Shown: positions 14,841 to 22,923 of the stretch, one piece after another
How positions within the stretch are numbered: the stretch's first letter is position 1
Layout: each line of letters starts with the position of its first letter
Assembly: GCA_002329325.1 (NCBI GenBank)
Contig: DCTX01000048.1
Span: 32,631 to 56,326, forward strand
Direction: 5' to 3'
Length of the DNA stretch: 23,696 nucleotides
DNA from: Anaerolineales bacterium UBA1429
Lineage (GTDB): Bacteria > Chloroflexota > Anaerolineae > UBA1429
Program-made: the position numbers and the translations under genes
Notes under the pieces: generated by a model
The model's database searches: none
Seen by the model: only the letters and a program-made list of their open reading frames with translations
Told to the model about the DNA's origin: nothing

Positions 14841-16562
14841 ATGCCCCGCCTAGCCAGACGAAACTATACCCTGGGCCGCCTCGCGCTGACGGGCCTGGCG
14901 ATCGTGGCCCTGATCGCCCTGGTGGCCTGGGCCGAGCGGGAGCCGCTGCGCGCCGCCCTGGCCTCGGTGACGGGCGAGGAGGACGCCTGGCAGCAGGTCA
15001 AGGGGTTCGGCGCCTGGCTCCTGCTGCAGCTCCAGGGCGCCCCCGACACCGCCCCCATGACGCCCATGCGCCACGCGGGCCTCTCCCCCTACGGCATCAA
15101 CACCTTCCTGGAGCAAGAGGTCGAGGAGGCCAAGATCGAGCGCTCGCTGCAGCTCATCTCCCAGGCCGGCTTCCGCTGGATCCGCCAGCAGTTCCCCTGG
15201 GAGGACATCGAGATCTATGGCAAGGGCGACTACTGGGACCACCAGTGGAACCGCAGCGCCTGGGACAAGTACGACCGCCTGGTGGCGCTGGCCGAGGCCT
15301 ACGACCTGGAGATCATCGCCCGGCTGGACAACCCCCCGGCCTGGTCGCGAGCGGTGGGCAACGCCGAGGGCTGGTCTCTGGGGCCGCCCGACGATTTCGA
15401 GGACTATGGCGATTTCGTCTATGCCGTGGTGAGCCGCTATCGGGGCCGCATCCGCTACTACCAGATCTGGAACGAACCCAACATCTACCCGGAGTGGGGC
15501 AACCAGCCGGTGGACCCCGAGGCCTATGTCCGGCTGCTGCAGATCGCCTACCGGCGGGCCAAGGAGGCCGACCCCGATTGCGTCATCATCGCGGCGGGCC
15601 TGGCCCAGACCACCGAGCCCGGCCCGCGCAACCTGGACGACCTGGTCTACCTGGAGCGCATGTACCAGGCCGGGGTGCAGGGCTCCTTTGACATCATGGG
15701 CGCCATGGTCTACGGCCTCTGGACCGGCCCTCTGGATCGGCGCGCCAGCCAGGACCGCACCAACTTTGCCCGGGCGCAGCTCGTGCGCGAGATCATGGTG
15801 CGCCACGGCGATGCCGACAAGCCCCTCTGGGCCACCGAGGTGGGCTGGAACGCCCTGCCCGCCGATTTCGAGGGAGCTGCCATCTACGGCCGGGTCGGCC
15901 TGGAGCAGCAGGCGCGCTACGCCGTGCAGGCCTACCAGCGCGCCTCTCGCGAGTGGCCCTGGATGGGCGTCATGAACTACTGGTTCTTCCGGCGGCCCTC
16001 CGATGCCGAGATCAACCAGTCGTGGTACTATTTCCGCATGGTCGAGCCCGATTTCGAGCTGCTGCCTGTCTATGCGGCCATGCGCGAGCTGACAAGCCAG
16101 GCGCCGATGGTCTACATGGGCTATCACCAGGAGGACCATTGGGCGTTGGACTATCGCGGCGCCTGGCCCGCGATGGCTGAGGAGGCCGCTACCCTGGGCG
16201 GCTACCGACAGGGCCAGCCCGGCGACGAGCTGCGCTTCCGCTTCCACGGCACGGGGCTGGATCTGGCGTTCCTGGGCGCCCCACCGGCGGATGCCCTGGA
16301 TGTCTACCTGGACGGGCAGCTCGTCCAGAGCCTGACGCCGTCCCAGGCCCCCGCCAGCGGCGCCCCCACACTGCAGGTGGCCCGCAACTTGCGCGACCGC
16401 CCCCACGAGGTCCGCATCGTCGTCCGCCAGGGCCCTGTGAACCTGGATGGCCTGGTCATCTGGCGCCAGACCCGCTGGTCGGTGCTCGTTCCCCCGGCCA
16501 TCGGCGCCCTGGTGGGGTTGGCCGCTGCCTTGGGGCTGCGCGCCTGGGGGAGGCGCGCATGA
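14841..16562 (+). CDS. Membrane-anchored clan-A glycoside hydrolase
   Basis: A 573-residue surface protein with a (beta/alpha)8 glycosidase domain, GH39- or GH5-like. A basic start and a membrane segment at about 14-30 form an anchor. The barrel runs from about 84 to 415: FRWIRQQFPWEDIE (111-124), the acid/base Glu212 in WNEPN (210-214) and the nucleophile Glu333 in WATEVGW (330-336). A beta-sandwich region follows at about 455-545, and a second membrane segment at 548-566 ends in RRA. AAGGAG lies 10 bases before the ATG. The stop overlaps the following glycosyltransferase gene as ATGA, so the two are made together and probably act on the same cell-surface glycan. Substrate unknown. Confidence 0.82.
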   Translation: MPRLARRNYTLGRLALTGLAIVALIALVAWAEREPLRAALASVTGEEDAWQQVKGFGAWLLLQLQGAPDTAPMTPMRHAGLSPYGINTFLEQEVEEAKIERSLQLISQAGFRWIRQQFPWEDIEIYGKGDYWDHQWNRSAWDKYDRLVALAEAYDLEIIARLDNPPAWSRAVGNAEGWSLGPPDDFEDYGDFVYAVVSRYRGRIRYYQIWNEPNIYPEWGNQPVDPEAYVRLLQIAYRRAKEADPDCVIIAAGLAQTTEPGPRNLDDLVYLERMYQAGVQGSFDIMGAMVYGLWTGPLDRRASQDRTNFARAQLVREIMVRHGDADKPLWATEVGWNALPADFEGAAIYGRVGLEQQARYAVQAYQRASREWPWMGVMNYWFFRRPSDAEINQSWYYFRMVEPDFELLPVYAAMRELTSQAPMVYMGYHQEDHWALDYRGAWPAMAEEAATLGGYRQGQPGDELRFRFHGTGLDLAFLGAPPADALDVYLDGQLVQSLTPSQAPASGAPTLQVARNLRDRPHEVRIVVRQGPVNLDGLVIWRQTRWSVLVPPAIGALVGLAAALGLRAWGRRA

Positions 16563-18943
16563 GACCTGGCCTCGCCTGGCGTACCCTGTTGTTGCTGGCG
16601 ATTCTGGCCCTGGCCCTGGGCCTGCGGCTGTACGGGCTGGATGCCCAGAGCTTCTGGAACGACGAGGGCACCAGCGTCGCCCTGGCCGGGCGCGACCTGG
16701 CCACCATCACCGCGAACGCCTCCCACGATATTCACCCGCCGCTGTACTACTTCCTCCTGCACTACTGGGTCGGCGTCGCCGGGACGAGCGAGTTCGCCGC
16801 CCGCGCCCTCTCGGCGGCCATCGGGACCCTGGCCGTGGGCGCCACCTATGCCCTGGCGCGGCGGCTCCTTTCAGTGCGCGCCGCGCTGCCGGCTGCCCTG
16901 CTGGCCGCCCTCTCGCCCTTCCAGGTGTACTATAGCCAGGAGGCGCGCATGTACATCCTGGCGACCCTGATGGGGCTGTTGCTGGCGCTGGCCGCCCACG
17001 ACCTGCTGGCGGCCTGGGCCGCCGGAGAGAGGCGCCTGATCTCCTGGCGGGCGGGGCTCTTGCTGCTGGCGGGCGCCGCCACGCTCTACACCCACTATTA
17101 CGGCGCCACCCTCCTGCTGGCCGTGAACCTGGGCTTCGTCGCCTGGTGGCTGGCCCAGGGTCGCCGGCTGACCAGTCCTCTGGGGAGCGTATGGCGCTGG
17201 GCCGCGCTGCAGGCCCTGATCCTGGCGGCGTTCCTCCCCTGGCTGCGGCTCGCCTGGCACACCCTGGCGACCTGGCCCTCCGTCAGCGCGCCCTTTTCGC
17301 TGGGCGAGCTGGCCCTGAACCTGATGGCCGTGCTGCCCCTGGGCATCACCGTCGAGATGAACACCCTGACGCACCTGGTGGGCCTGGGCCTGTGGGCGCT
17401 GGCCGCCCTTGGGGCGATCGGCTTCTGGCGCGGCGCCGACGCGCCCCGGGGCCACTGGCGTACCCTCCTGCTGGCGGCCTACCTGCTGGTCCCCCTGGGG
17501 TTCATGTACCTGGCCTCGCTGCAGAGGCCCATGTACAACCCCAAGTTCCTGCTGCTGGCCACCCCCGCCCTGCACGTGTTGCAGGCCGGCGGGCTGGCGG
17601 CCATCGGCGGCCAGTATGCGGCTGTCGCCCCTCCCCGCAGGCGCATTATCGGGGCCGCCCTGGCGACGCTGTTGCTGGGCGGCGCGATCGCTGCCTCGGG
17701 CTACGCCCTACAGCGCCTCTACTGCGATCCCCGCTACGCCCGCGATGACTATCGCGGCGCCGTCCGCTACATCGCCGCCGCAGCGGGGCCCGAGGCCGCC
17801 ATCCTGATCAACGCCCCGTCGCAGATCGAGACGGTGGACTATTACTACGACGGGCCGCTGCCCATGATCCCCCTGGCCATCCAGCGCCCCCTGCAACGCG
17901 AGGTCGCCGACGCCGAGCTGAGCGAGATCGCGGCCAGGTACGATCAGCTCTTCTGCATCTTTTGGGCCACGGCCGATAGCGACCCCGAGGGCCACATCGA
18001 GTCCTGGCTGGCGGAGCACGCCTTCAAGACCATGGATCGCTGGTACGGCAACATCCGCCTGGCAGTCTATGCCGTGCCCGACGAGCCGGCCCCGCCCATG
18101 GCCCACGCGACCGACGCCCTCCTGGGCGACGCCCAAGAGGGCGTCGCCGTCCGCCTGGCGGGCTATACCCTCCTGACGCCAGAGCCCCGCAGCGGCGAGA
18201 TCCTGCAGCTGGCCCTCTACTGGGAGGCCGAGGAAAAGCTGTCCCAGCGCTACACCGTGTTCGCCCAACTGCTGGACCCGCGCCAGCGCATCGTGGGGCA
18301 GCACGATTCCGAGCCCGCCGGCGGCCGCCGCCCCACCGACGGCTGGGAGCCCGGCGAGGCCATCCTGGATAATCACGGCATCCTGATCCGCCCGGGCACC
18401 ATCCCCGGCCCCCACACCCTGGTGGTAGGGCTCTATGACGCCGCGACGGGCCAGCGCCTGCCGGTGCAGGGTGGAGGCGATGCCATCACCCTGGCAGAGG
18501 TGACGGTGCAGCCGCCCCTGCGCTTGCCCACCGCCGACGAGCTGGATATGGCCTCCGCCCATAGCTACGACTGGGGCTCGCTGGCCGTGGCGGGACACAG
18601 CCTCTATCGGGTGGGCATGGCCCACCAGCCCGACGCCCCCATCCACCCCGGCGACGCGCTGGAGCTGGTGCTGTTCTGGCGCAAGGCGGCGGCCGAGGCA
18701 CCGCTCGACGGCGCCCCCACGCTGCTGCTGACCCAACGCTCGGGCGTGGTCGTGTGGCAGGCCGCGCTGGACGCGATCCAGGCCCGCTACCCCTGGGCGA
18801 GCTGGCGCGTCGGCGAGATCGCCCGCGATGTGAACCACCTGGTCCTGCCGGCCGACCTGGCGCCGGGGCGCTACCGCCTGCTCCTGGAGGGCGCCGACGG
18901 CAAGAGGTTCCCGCTGCAAGAGCTGCGGGTGGCGGCGCGGTAG
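16559..18943 (+). CDS. GT-C glycosyltransferase (ArnT/PMT-like) with C-terminal beta-sandwich modules
   Basis: A 794-residue multi-pass membrane glycosyltransferase using polyprenyl-phosphate sugars. The first membrane segment is at about 8-24; the catalytic acidic motif NDEG at 34-37 and HPPLYYFLLHYW at 59-70 lie in the first external loop, and YYSQEARMY at 124-132 is also typical. About ten hydrophobic segments continue to about 382. Residues 400-510 form a soluble domain. Two further modules follow: 525-650, with GYTLL, LALYW, YTVFAQLLD and PTDGWEPGE, and 665-792, a more divergent copy. Such modules are common behind Chloroflexota glycosyltransferases as I recall. GGAGG lies 5 bases before the ATG, which overlaps the glycoside hydrolase stop. 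Confidence 0.82.
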   Translation: MRPGLAWRTLLLLAILALALGLRLYGLDAQSFWNDEGTSVALAGRDLATITANASHDIHPPLYYFLLHYWVGVAGTSEFAARALSAAIGTLAVGATYALARRLLSVRAALPAALLAALSPFQVYYSQEARMYILATLMGLLLALAAHDLLAAWAAGERRLISWRAGLLLLAGAATLYTHYYGATLLLAVNLGFVAWWLAQGRRLTSPLGSVWRWAALQALILAAFLPWLRLAWHTLATWPSVSAPFSLGELALNLMAVLPLGITVEMNTLTHLVGLGLWALAALGAIGFWRGADAPRGHWRTLLLAAYLLVPLGFMYLASLQRPMYNPKFLLLATPALHVLQAGGLAAIGGQYAAVAPPRRRIIGAALATLLLGGAIAASGYALQRLYCDPRYARDDYRGAVRYIAAAAGPEAAILINAPSQIETVDYYYDGPLPMIPLAIQRPLQREVADAELSEIAARYDQLFCIFWATADSDPEGHIESWLAEHAFKTMDRWYGNIRLAVYAVPDEPAPPMAHATDALLGDAQEGVAVRLAGYTLLTPEPRSGEILQLALYWEAEEKLSQRYTVFAQLLDPRQRIVGQHDSEPAGGRRPTDGWEPGEAILDNHGILIRPGTIPGPHTLVVGLYDAATGQRLPVQGGGDAITLAEVTVQPPLRLPTADELDMASAHSYDWGSLAVAGHSLYRVGMAHQPDAPIHPGDALELVLFWRKAAAEAPLDGAPTLLLTQRSGVVVWQAALDAIQARYPWASWRVGEIARDVNHLVLPADLAPGRYRLLLEGADGKRFPLQELRVAAR

Positions 18944-18988
18944 ATCGCCGCCGCACAAGAATGCGCGCGGAACACGATTTGGGGCCGA

Positions 18989-19046
18989 ACCACTCTGGAG
19001 CGCGCAGAGTGCAACTCTGCGCTCCCTGCCGCCGCACCCGAGTGGT
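18989..19046. terminator. Composite stem-loop after the glycosyltransferase gene
   Basis: The outer arms ACCACTC (18989-18995) and GAGTGGT (19040-19046) enclose an inner stem of GGAGCGCGCAGAGT (18997-19010) with ACTCTGCGCTCC (19014-19025), 12 pairs with a 2-base bulge. A TTTT follows at 19053-19056. This is 45 bases past the glycosyltransferase stop and marks the edge of the lower-GC region. The rest of the gap up to 19180 shows no convincing promoter or gene. Confidence 0.4.
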
Positions 19047-19180
19047 CCAGGATTTTGGACAAACCCGTTGCACATCTCCCTCTACAAGCTGCAAGCGCTA
19101 CGTGTATCCTGTGGCTGTGGCATTGAGACGCTTTTCAGAGGCAAGCACAGGCACGGTAGCGTCTATGGAGGAGGATGCAC

Positions 19181-19549
19181 ATGAGAATGCGTATGGCTGC
19201 ACGCTTCGGATTGCTCGTCATAGTTCTTGCACTGGCGGGAATGGCCGACTTGCATGAGTGGGGCCCATCGGTGATCTCTGCTTCAGGAGAACTCTCGCAG
19301 AATGTTTCGGGGAGTCCCCCACCCAACTTGGGGCCTGACTCTCCGGAGGTTCGCCATGGCAGTACCGGCCCTATAGAGCGGACATCACCAGGCGGGGTCG
19401 TACAGGCATCGAGCACAGTCTTCGATGGGACACTTGGTACAGAGCCGCCCCCTGCTATGCATGGCCCCTATGCCATGACAGCATTCACTGACGACACACG
19501 TCCCTTCGGTACTTTTTCACAACCGTACCTGGCCCCGGTGGCGACTTGA
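19181..19549 (+). CDS. Secreted protein, N-terminal fragment (frame broken near 19515)
   Basis: A 122-residue frame with a signal peptide: basic MRMRMAARF, then a hydrophobic core GLLVIVLALAGMA, then a polar mature part. GGAGGAGG lies 6 bases before ATG 19181; the ATG at 19175 lies inside that site and is unlikely. The frame stops at 19547-19549 just after a T5 run at 19513-19517. With one more T the frame would continue as FFTTVPGPGGDLIFSAP into the next fragment, which reads better as a domain than the present tail. I therefore take it as the front of a disrupted gene, through mutation or a sequencing error. Function unknown. Confidence 0.5.
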   Translation: MRMRMAARFGLLVIVLALAGMADLHEWGPSVISASGELSQNVSGSPPPNLGPDSPEVRHGSTGPIERTSPGGVVQASSTVFDGTLGTEPPPAMHGPYAMTAFTDDTRPFGTFSQPYLAPVAT

Positions 19550-19923
19550 TCTTCAGCGCACCAGCAACCCATCTCCAGGTAGGTGTCGGCTGGAAAACCT
19601 GGAGCCACGGCTACTCGGGATCTGTGTACTCTGTCACGGGAGTTGGGCTAACCATCGGGCTCCCAGCCGATACCTATGCCTTTTACCTATACGTAGAGCC
19701 TAACGCATTCGGCACGCACTTGGTGACAGTATCTGCCAATGGTGCTTCATCAGGGGAAGTGCTCGTCGAGGGCAATTCTGGAGCAAAATACTTTGGGTTC
19801 CATAGTAGCTCTGAACCGATCTCGACCGTTTCGGTGTCTGTGGCATCATCAGCCAATGGATTCGCCGTTGGAGAGTTTGGGATCGCCCATGATGTTGCGG
19901 GGCGGCCTTGCATAGGGCCTTAG
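19546..19923 (+). CDS. All-beta extracellular domain, middle fragment of the disrupted gene
   Basis: A 125-residue frame starting at a TTG with no ribosome binding site, so it is probably not an independent gene. The content is beta-rich and small-residue-rich, as in bacterial surface proteins: LIFSAPATHLQVGVGWKTW, FYLYVEPNAFGTHLVTVSA, KYFGFHSSSEPISTVSVSV and GFAVGEFGIA. This resembles extracellular sandwich domains but I cannot name the family. It shares its frame with the next fragment, from which one TAG (19921-19923) separates it. It is probably continuous with the signal-peptide fragment upstream. Confidence 0.4.
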   Translation: MIFSAPATHLQVGVGWKTWSHGYSGSVYSVTGVGLTIGLPADTYAFYLYVEPNAFGTHLVTVSANGASSGEVLVEGNSGAKYFGFHSSSEPISTVSVSVASSANGFAVGEFGIAHDVAGRPCIGP

Positions 19924-19926
19924 GGT

Positions 19927-20847
19927 TTGATTGTGTGCACACTACAGCCTGGAGGTATCCTGCTCACGCGCTCCATGGGGTATGCTGCTGAGTTTGGGAT
20001 AGGAGGCACCTACTTTACCCACGCGATGCTCTACCTCGGCATGACTCTGGCTCCTGATGGTGGAGGTCCTGTGCATCCGCGTCTAGCAGAGGCTCAAGGA
20101 TATGTGCACGAGGTACTGGATCAGGTCTGGGAGACCGATGTGTTGACACATCGCATATGGACAGGGGCGGATTTGGCGGATTGGGCCGTGGTGCGCCCCC
20201 AAGTAGAGCGTTCTATCAAGCAAGCTGCCATAGAGAACGCCAGAGAGCTTGCCGGAAGAGAGGGAGTGATCTTTCATTTGGATCCCTTCTCTCTCAGTCC
20301 CACCAAAGAAGACAACAGTCGCTACTATTGCTCCAAACTGGTCTGGCGAGCGTATCTGGACGCACCAGGAGGCCCCAATCTGCAAAGGGCCTGGGGAATG
20401 GGAGGCATTCTGCCGAGCTTGTTCTATGTCAGTCCCGATGACCTATACTTCTCGTCGCACCAGGTACAGTCCGCTGACGTCGGGGGATGGGGGATTGGGC
20501 GCTTCCTCGCAAGGATATGGAGCCCGGCGCACATAACCCTAGTTGATCCAGTTGGGCGCCGGACAGGATATGATCCCGTACTTGGCTCGGTCAGTGAGAT
20601 TCCAGGGGCAGCCTATTATGCGCCGCCTGAGGCACTACACGAGACCATGACTGCAAACAACGCAGGCGAAGGATGGCAGATCATCGTCACAGGGTATGAT
20701 GATGGTGAGTTTGTGCTTGAGCATAGATATCTAGCTTCTGGCACAATGATCAGCGCCGCGTCTGGCACAACGACAATAGGTCAGACCGACGTGTATCCTG
20801 TGTTCGATCCTCAGCACCCTATCTACCTTCCACTGACTCTTCAGTGA
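19927..20847 (+). CDS. YiiX/NlpC-P60-like cysteine hydrolase, C-terminal fragment
   Basis: A 306-residue frame whose first possible codon is TTG, with no convincing ribosome binding site. The fold is the permuted papain-like type of YiiX/YebB: LQPGGILLTRS (6-16, where YiiX relatives have Asp for the second Gly), the catalytic His32 in YFTHAMLYLG, VVRPQ at 88-92, and the catalytic Cys135 in RYYCSKLVWRAY. Such enzymes cut amide or ester bonds in cell-wall or lipid substrates; the substrate here is unknown. Residues after about 200 form an extra C-terminal part ending in HPIYLPLTLQ, a tail style I associate with secreted Chloroflexota proteins. It converges with hoxH. Confidence 0.6.
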   Translation: MIVCTLQPGGILLTRSMGYAAEFGIGGTYFTHAMLYLGMTLAPDGGGPVHPRLAEAQGYVHEVLDQVWETDVLTHRIWTGADLADWAVVRPQVERSIKQAAIENARELAGREGVIFHLDPFSLSPTKEDNSRYYCSKLVWRAYLDAPGGPNLQRAWGMGGILPSLFYVSPDDLYFSSHQVQSADVGGWGIGRFLARIWSPAHITLVDPVGRRTGYDPVLGSVSEIPGAAYYAPPEALHETMTANNAGEGWQIIVTGYDDGEFVLEHRYLASGTMISAASGTTTIGQTDVYPVFDPQHPIYLPLTLQ

Positions 20848-20855
20848 GAGGAGTA

Positions 20856-20889
20856 ATGCCTCCCCGGTCCAAACTGATCGGGGAGGCAT
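20856..20889. terminator. Bidirectional terminator between the YiiX-like gene and hoxH
   Basis: ATGCCTCCCCG (20856-20866) and CGGGGAGGCAT (20879-20889) form a perfect 11-bp stem with a 12-base loop whose outer bases could extend it. It sits 8 bases after the YiiX-like stop and 19 bases after the hoxH stop on the other strand. The bases beyond each arm are pyrimidine-rich on the transcribed side but lack a true T-run. Confidence 0.6.
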
Positions 20890-20908
20890 CGACTTGATCC
20901 TTCCCGCG

Positions 20909-22327
20909 CTAGTCGCGCTGGAAGCGGCGAAGCTGGTTGCCTTCGGCGTCCACGACGTCCACGATCAGGGGCATCTGGCCCAGAGCGTGGGTCGAGCAGG
21001 AGAGGCACGGGTCGTAGGCGCGGATGGCCGCCTCGACGCGGTTCAGCATCCCCTCGGTCAGGTTGTTGCCGTCGATGAACTCCTTGGCCACCATATCCAC
21101 CGAGTTGCTCATGGCCCAGTTGTTGCCGCCCGTGGCCACGATCAGGTTCACCCGCGTGATGAGACCATCCTCGTCGGTGTGATAGTCGTGCCAGAGGGTG
21201 CCGCGCGGCGCCTCGATCACGCCCACGCCGTGGCCCGTGATCTGGGTGTGGGTATTGAGGATGTCCTCGGAGAGGATGTCCTCATCCTCGCACAGCACAC
21301 GGATCTCCTCGGCGCTGTACAGGGCCTCGATCAGCCGGGCATAGTGGTAGTAGAGGGTCGGCTCCACCGGTCCCTCGGCCAGCGCCTTGAACGACTTGAG
21401 CTCCTCGTTGGCCAGAGGCGTGGTGATGCGCTCGGCGATGTTCAGGCGGGCCAGGGGCGCCACGCGATACACGCCTCCGGGATATCCCAGCGGCTTGTAG
21501 TACGGGAACTTCAAGTAGCTCCAGTCCTCGGTGCGCTCCTGTACATGGTCGAGATAGTCGCGCCCATCGAAATCCACCACATGCTTGCCCTGCGCGTCTA
21601 TGATGCGCACGGGCCCGTCGTACAGCTCCAGGGCGCCCTCGTTGGTGAGGCCCATGTACATGCTGGGGAAGTTGGCAAAGCGCTGGACGATCTCCTGGTT
21701 AGCCGAGAGCCAACCCTTGGCGATGGCGATGCCCTCCTGCAGGTAGCCGATCATCTCGTCTACCTGGCCCAGCATCCAGTCGCGGTTCTCCTCGGAGAGA
21801 GGCGCAGAGACGCCACCGGGCACGGCCCAGTGCATATGGATGCGTCGGCCGCTCACCCGCCGGATCACCTCTTGGCCGTACTTGCGCAGGCCCACGGCCT
21901 TGAGCGCCAGCGCCGGGTTGACCTCCACCAGGCCCGCCACGTTGCGGATGGCGGGGTCGGCGTCAAAGCCCAGGAGCAGGTCCGGCGAGGAGAGGTGGAA
22001 GAAGCTCAGCGAGTGCGATTGCACCATCTGGCCCATGTGCAGGAGCTGACGGAGCAGCTTGGCGGGGCGCGGCGGCTCGACGCCGGCCACGCCGTCGCAC
22101 GCCTTGGCCGAGGCCAGGTGGTGGCTGACGGGGCAGATGCCGCAGATGCGCGGCGTGATGACGGGCATCTCCCAATAGGGACGCCCCTCCGAGAACTTTT
22201 CAAAGCCCCGGAACTGGTCGATATGCAGGTAGCTCTGGGCCACCTGGTTGTTGTCATCCAGCTGGATGGTCACCCGGGCGTGCCCTTCAATACGGGTTAC
22301 CGGGTCAATCGTTATCTTTTGGCCCAT
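20909..22327 (-). CDS. hoxH: NAD-linked NiFe hydrogenase large subunit HoxH-like
   Basis: A 472-residue large subunit holding the NiFe active site of a cytoplasmic bidirectional hydrogenase. The L1 motif RICGICPVSH (60-69) supplies Cys62 and Cys65, and the L2 motif DPCLSCSTH (439-447) supplies Cys441 and Cys444. The 25 residues after His447 are the C-terminal extension that a maturation protease removes after nickel insertion. IDPVTRIEGHA near the N-terminus is also typical. Motifs and the NuoG-like partner fit group 3d (NAD-reducing) enzymes; groups 3b and 3c cannot be fully excluded. AGGAGA lies 7 bases before the ATG. It is the last gene of the minus-strand operon, 37 bases after hoxY, with no protease gene before the terminator. 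Confidence 0.92.
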   Translation of the reverse strand: MGQKITIDPVTRIEGHARVTIQLDDNNQVAQSYLHIDQFRGFEKFSEGRPYWEMPVITPRICGICPVSHHLASAKACDGVAGVEPPRPAKLLRQLLHMGQMVQSHSLSFFHLSSPDLLLGFDADPAIRNVAGLVEVNPALALKAVGLRKYGQEVIRRVSGRRIHMHWAVPGGVSAPLSEENRDWMLGQVDEMIGYLQEGIAIAKGWLSANQEIVQRFANFPSMYMGLTNEGALELYDGPVRIIDAQGKHVVDFDGRDYLDHVQERTEDWSYLKFPYYKPLGYPGGVYRVAPLARLNIAERITTPLANEELKSFKALAEGPVEPTLYYHYARLIEALYSAEEIRVLCEDEDILSEDILNTHTQITGHGVGVIEAPRGTLWHDYHTDEDGLITRVNLIVATGGNNWAMSNSVDMVAKEFIDGNNLTEGMLNRVEAAIRAYDPCLSCSTHALGQMPLIVDVVDAEGNQLRRFQRD

Positions 22328-22364
22328 CTTGTTATCTCCTATGGCGCTATACCGGCGAATGGAT

Positions 22365-22910
22365 CTAGTCGTAGGTGAGCAGGTCTTCCGTCAGCTTGGG
22401 CTCACGCCCCGCTGCCAGCTCGGTCAGCACATAGGCGATCACGTGGGCAGGCGGCGGGCACCCGGGCAGATGTATGTCCACCTTGACGATATCACGCACC
22501 GACTTGACCTTGGGGAACAGCTTGGCGATCTCGGGCGAGCGCGGTACCTGCTGCCCGGGCGCGGTGCTGTCCGTCTCCGTATAGGCGTAGCGCAACACAT
22601 CTTCCGTATCGAAAAAGTTGCGCATGGTGCAGATGCCGCCAAAGACGGCGCAATCCCCCATCGAGATCAGGATCCGGCAGCGCTCGCGCATGCGCCGCGC
22701 CACCGCTTCCTGATGGTCGTTGGATACGGCGCCCGTCAGGATGCCGATATCCACGCCCTCTTCGGGGGGGTGCTTGAGGTCGGTGATGGGCGAGGAAAGC
22801 AGTTGCACTTTTTCAAGCACAGCCACCAGCAGCTCGTCTATATCCAGCAGTGACATATGGCAGCCGGAGCAGACGTCCAGCCAATCGGTGCAGAGTGTGA
22901 TCTTGGCCAT
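22365..22910 (-). CDS. hoxY: NAD-linked NiFe hydrogenase small subunit HoxY-like
   Basis: A 181-residue small subunit that passes electrons from the NiFe site through one proximal [4Fe-4S] cluster. Cluster ligands are Cys14 and Cys17 (VCSGCHMSLLDID), Cys87 (GDCAVFGG) and Cys151 (LPGCPPP); Cys94 is extra. There is no twin-arginine signal and no C-terminal cluster domain, so it is the short cytoplasmic type found in Hox enzymes. GGAGG lies 5 bases before the ATG and is immediately preceded by a strong stem-loop (22924-22957). It sits between the NuoG-like gene and hoxH in one operon. Confidence 0.9.
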   Translation of the reverse strand: MAKITLCTDWLDVCSGCHMSLLDIDELLVAVLEKVQLLSSPITDLKHPPEEGVDIGILTGAVSNDHQEAVARRMRERCRILISMGDCAVFGGICTMRNFFDTEDVLRYAYTETDSTAPGQQVPRSPEIAKLFPKVKSVRDIVKVDIHLPGCPPPAHVIAYVLTELAAGREPKLTEDLLTYD

Positions 22911-22923
22911 GTATTCCTCCCAA

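Larger units (their letters stand above)
19181..20847 (+). pseudogene. Disrupted secreted YiiX-like cysteine hydrolase gene (three frames)
   Basis: The three fragments in this span read best as one gene: signal peptide, an all-beta domain, then a YiiX-like NlpC/P60 domain. A missing base at the T5 run (19513-19517) and an in-frame TAG at 19921-19923 interrupt it. Only the first fragment has a good ribosome binding site. The region is near 50% GC by eye in sampled lines, well below its neighbours, which suggests transfer. It is followed by a terminator at 20856-20889. Confidence 0.5.

Noticed and set aside
14850..16406. Long open frame (518 codons) on the minus strand opposite the glycoside hydrolase gene
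   Set aside because: It is antisense to a gene with clear catalytic motifs. Its translation is rich in Gly, Ala, Arg, His and Gln with no family motif, as expected from GC-rich DNA with few stop codons.
19100..20802. 14-base direct repeat ACGTGTATCCTGTG at 19100-19113 and 20789-20802, near the edges of the low-GC island
   Set aside because: It could have been a target duplication or recombination scar, but about one such 14-base match is expected by chance in a window of this size, and the second copy lies inside coding sequence.
20894..22378. Long plus-strand frame (494 codons) opposite hoxH
   Set aside because: hoxH has both NiFe-binding motifs and a ribosome binding site. The antisense frame is a composition artefact.
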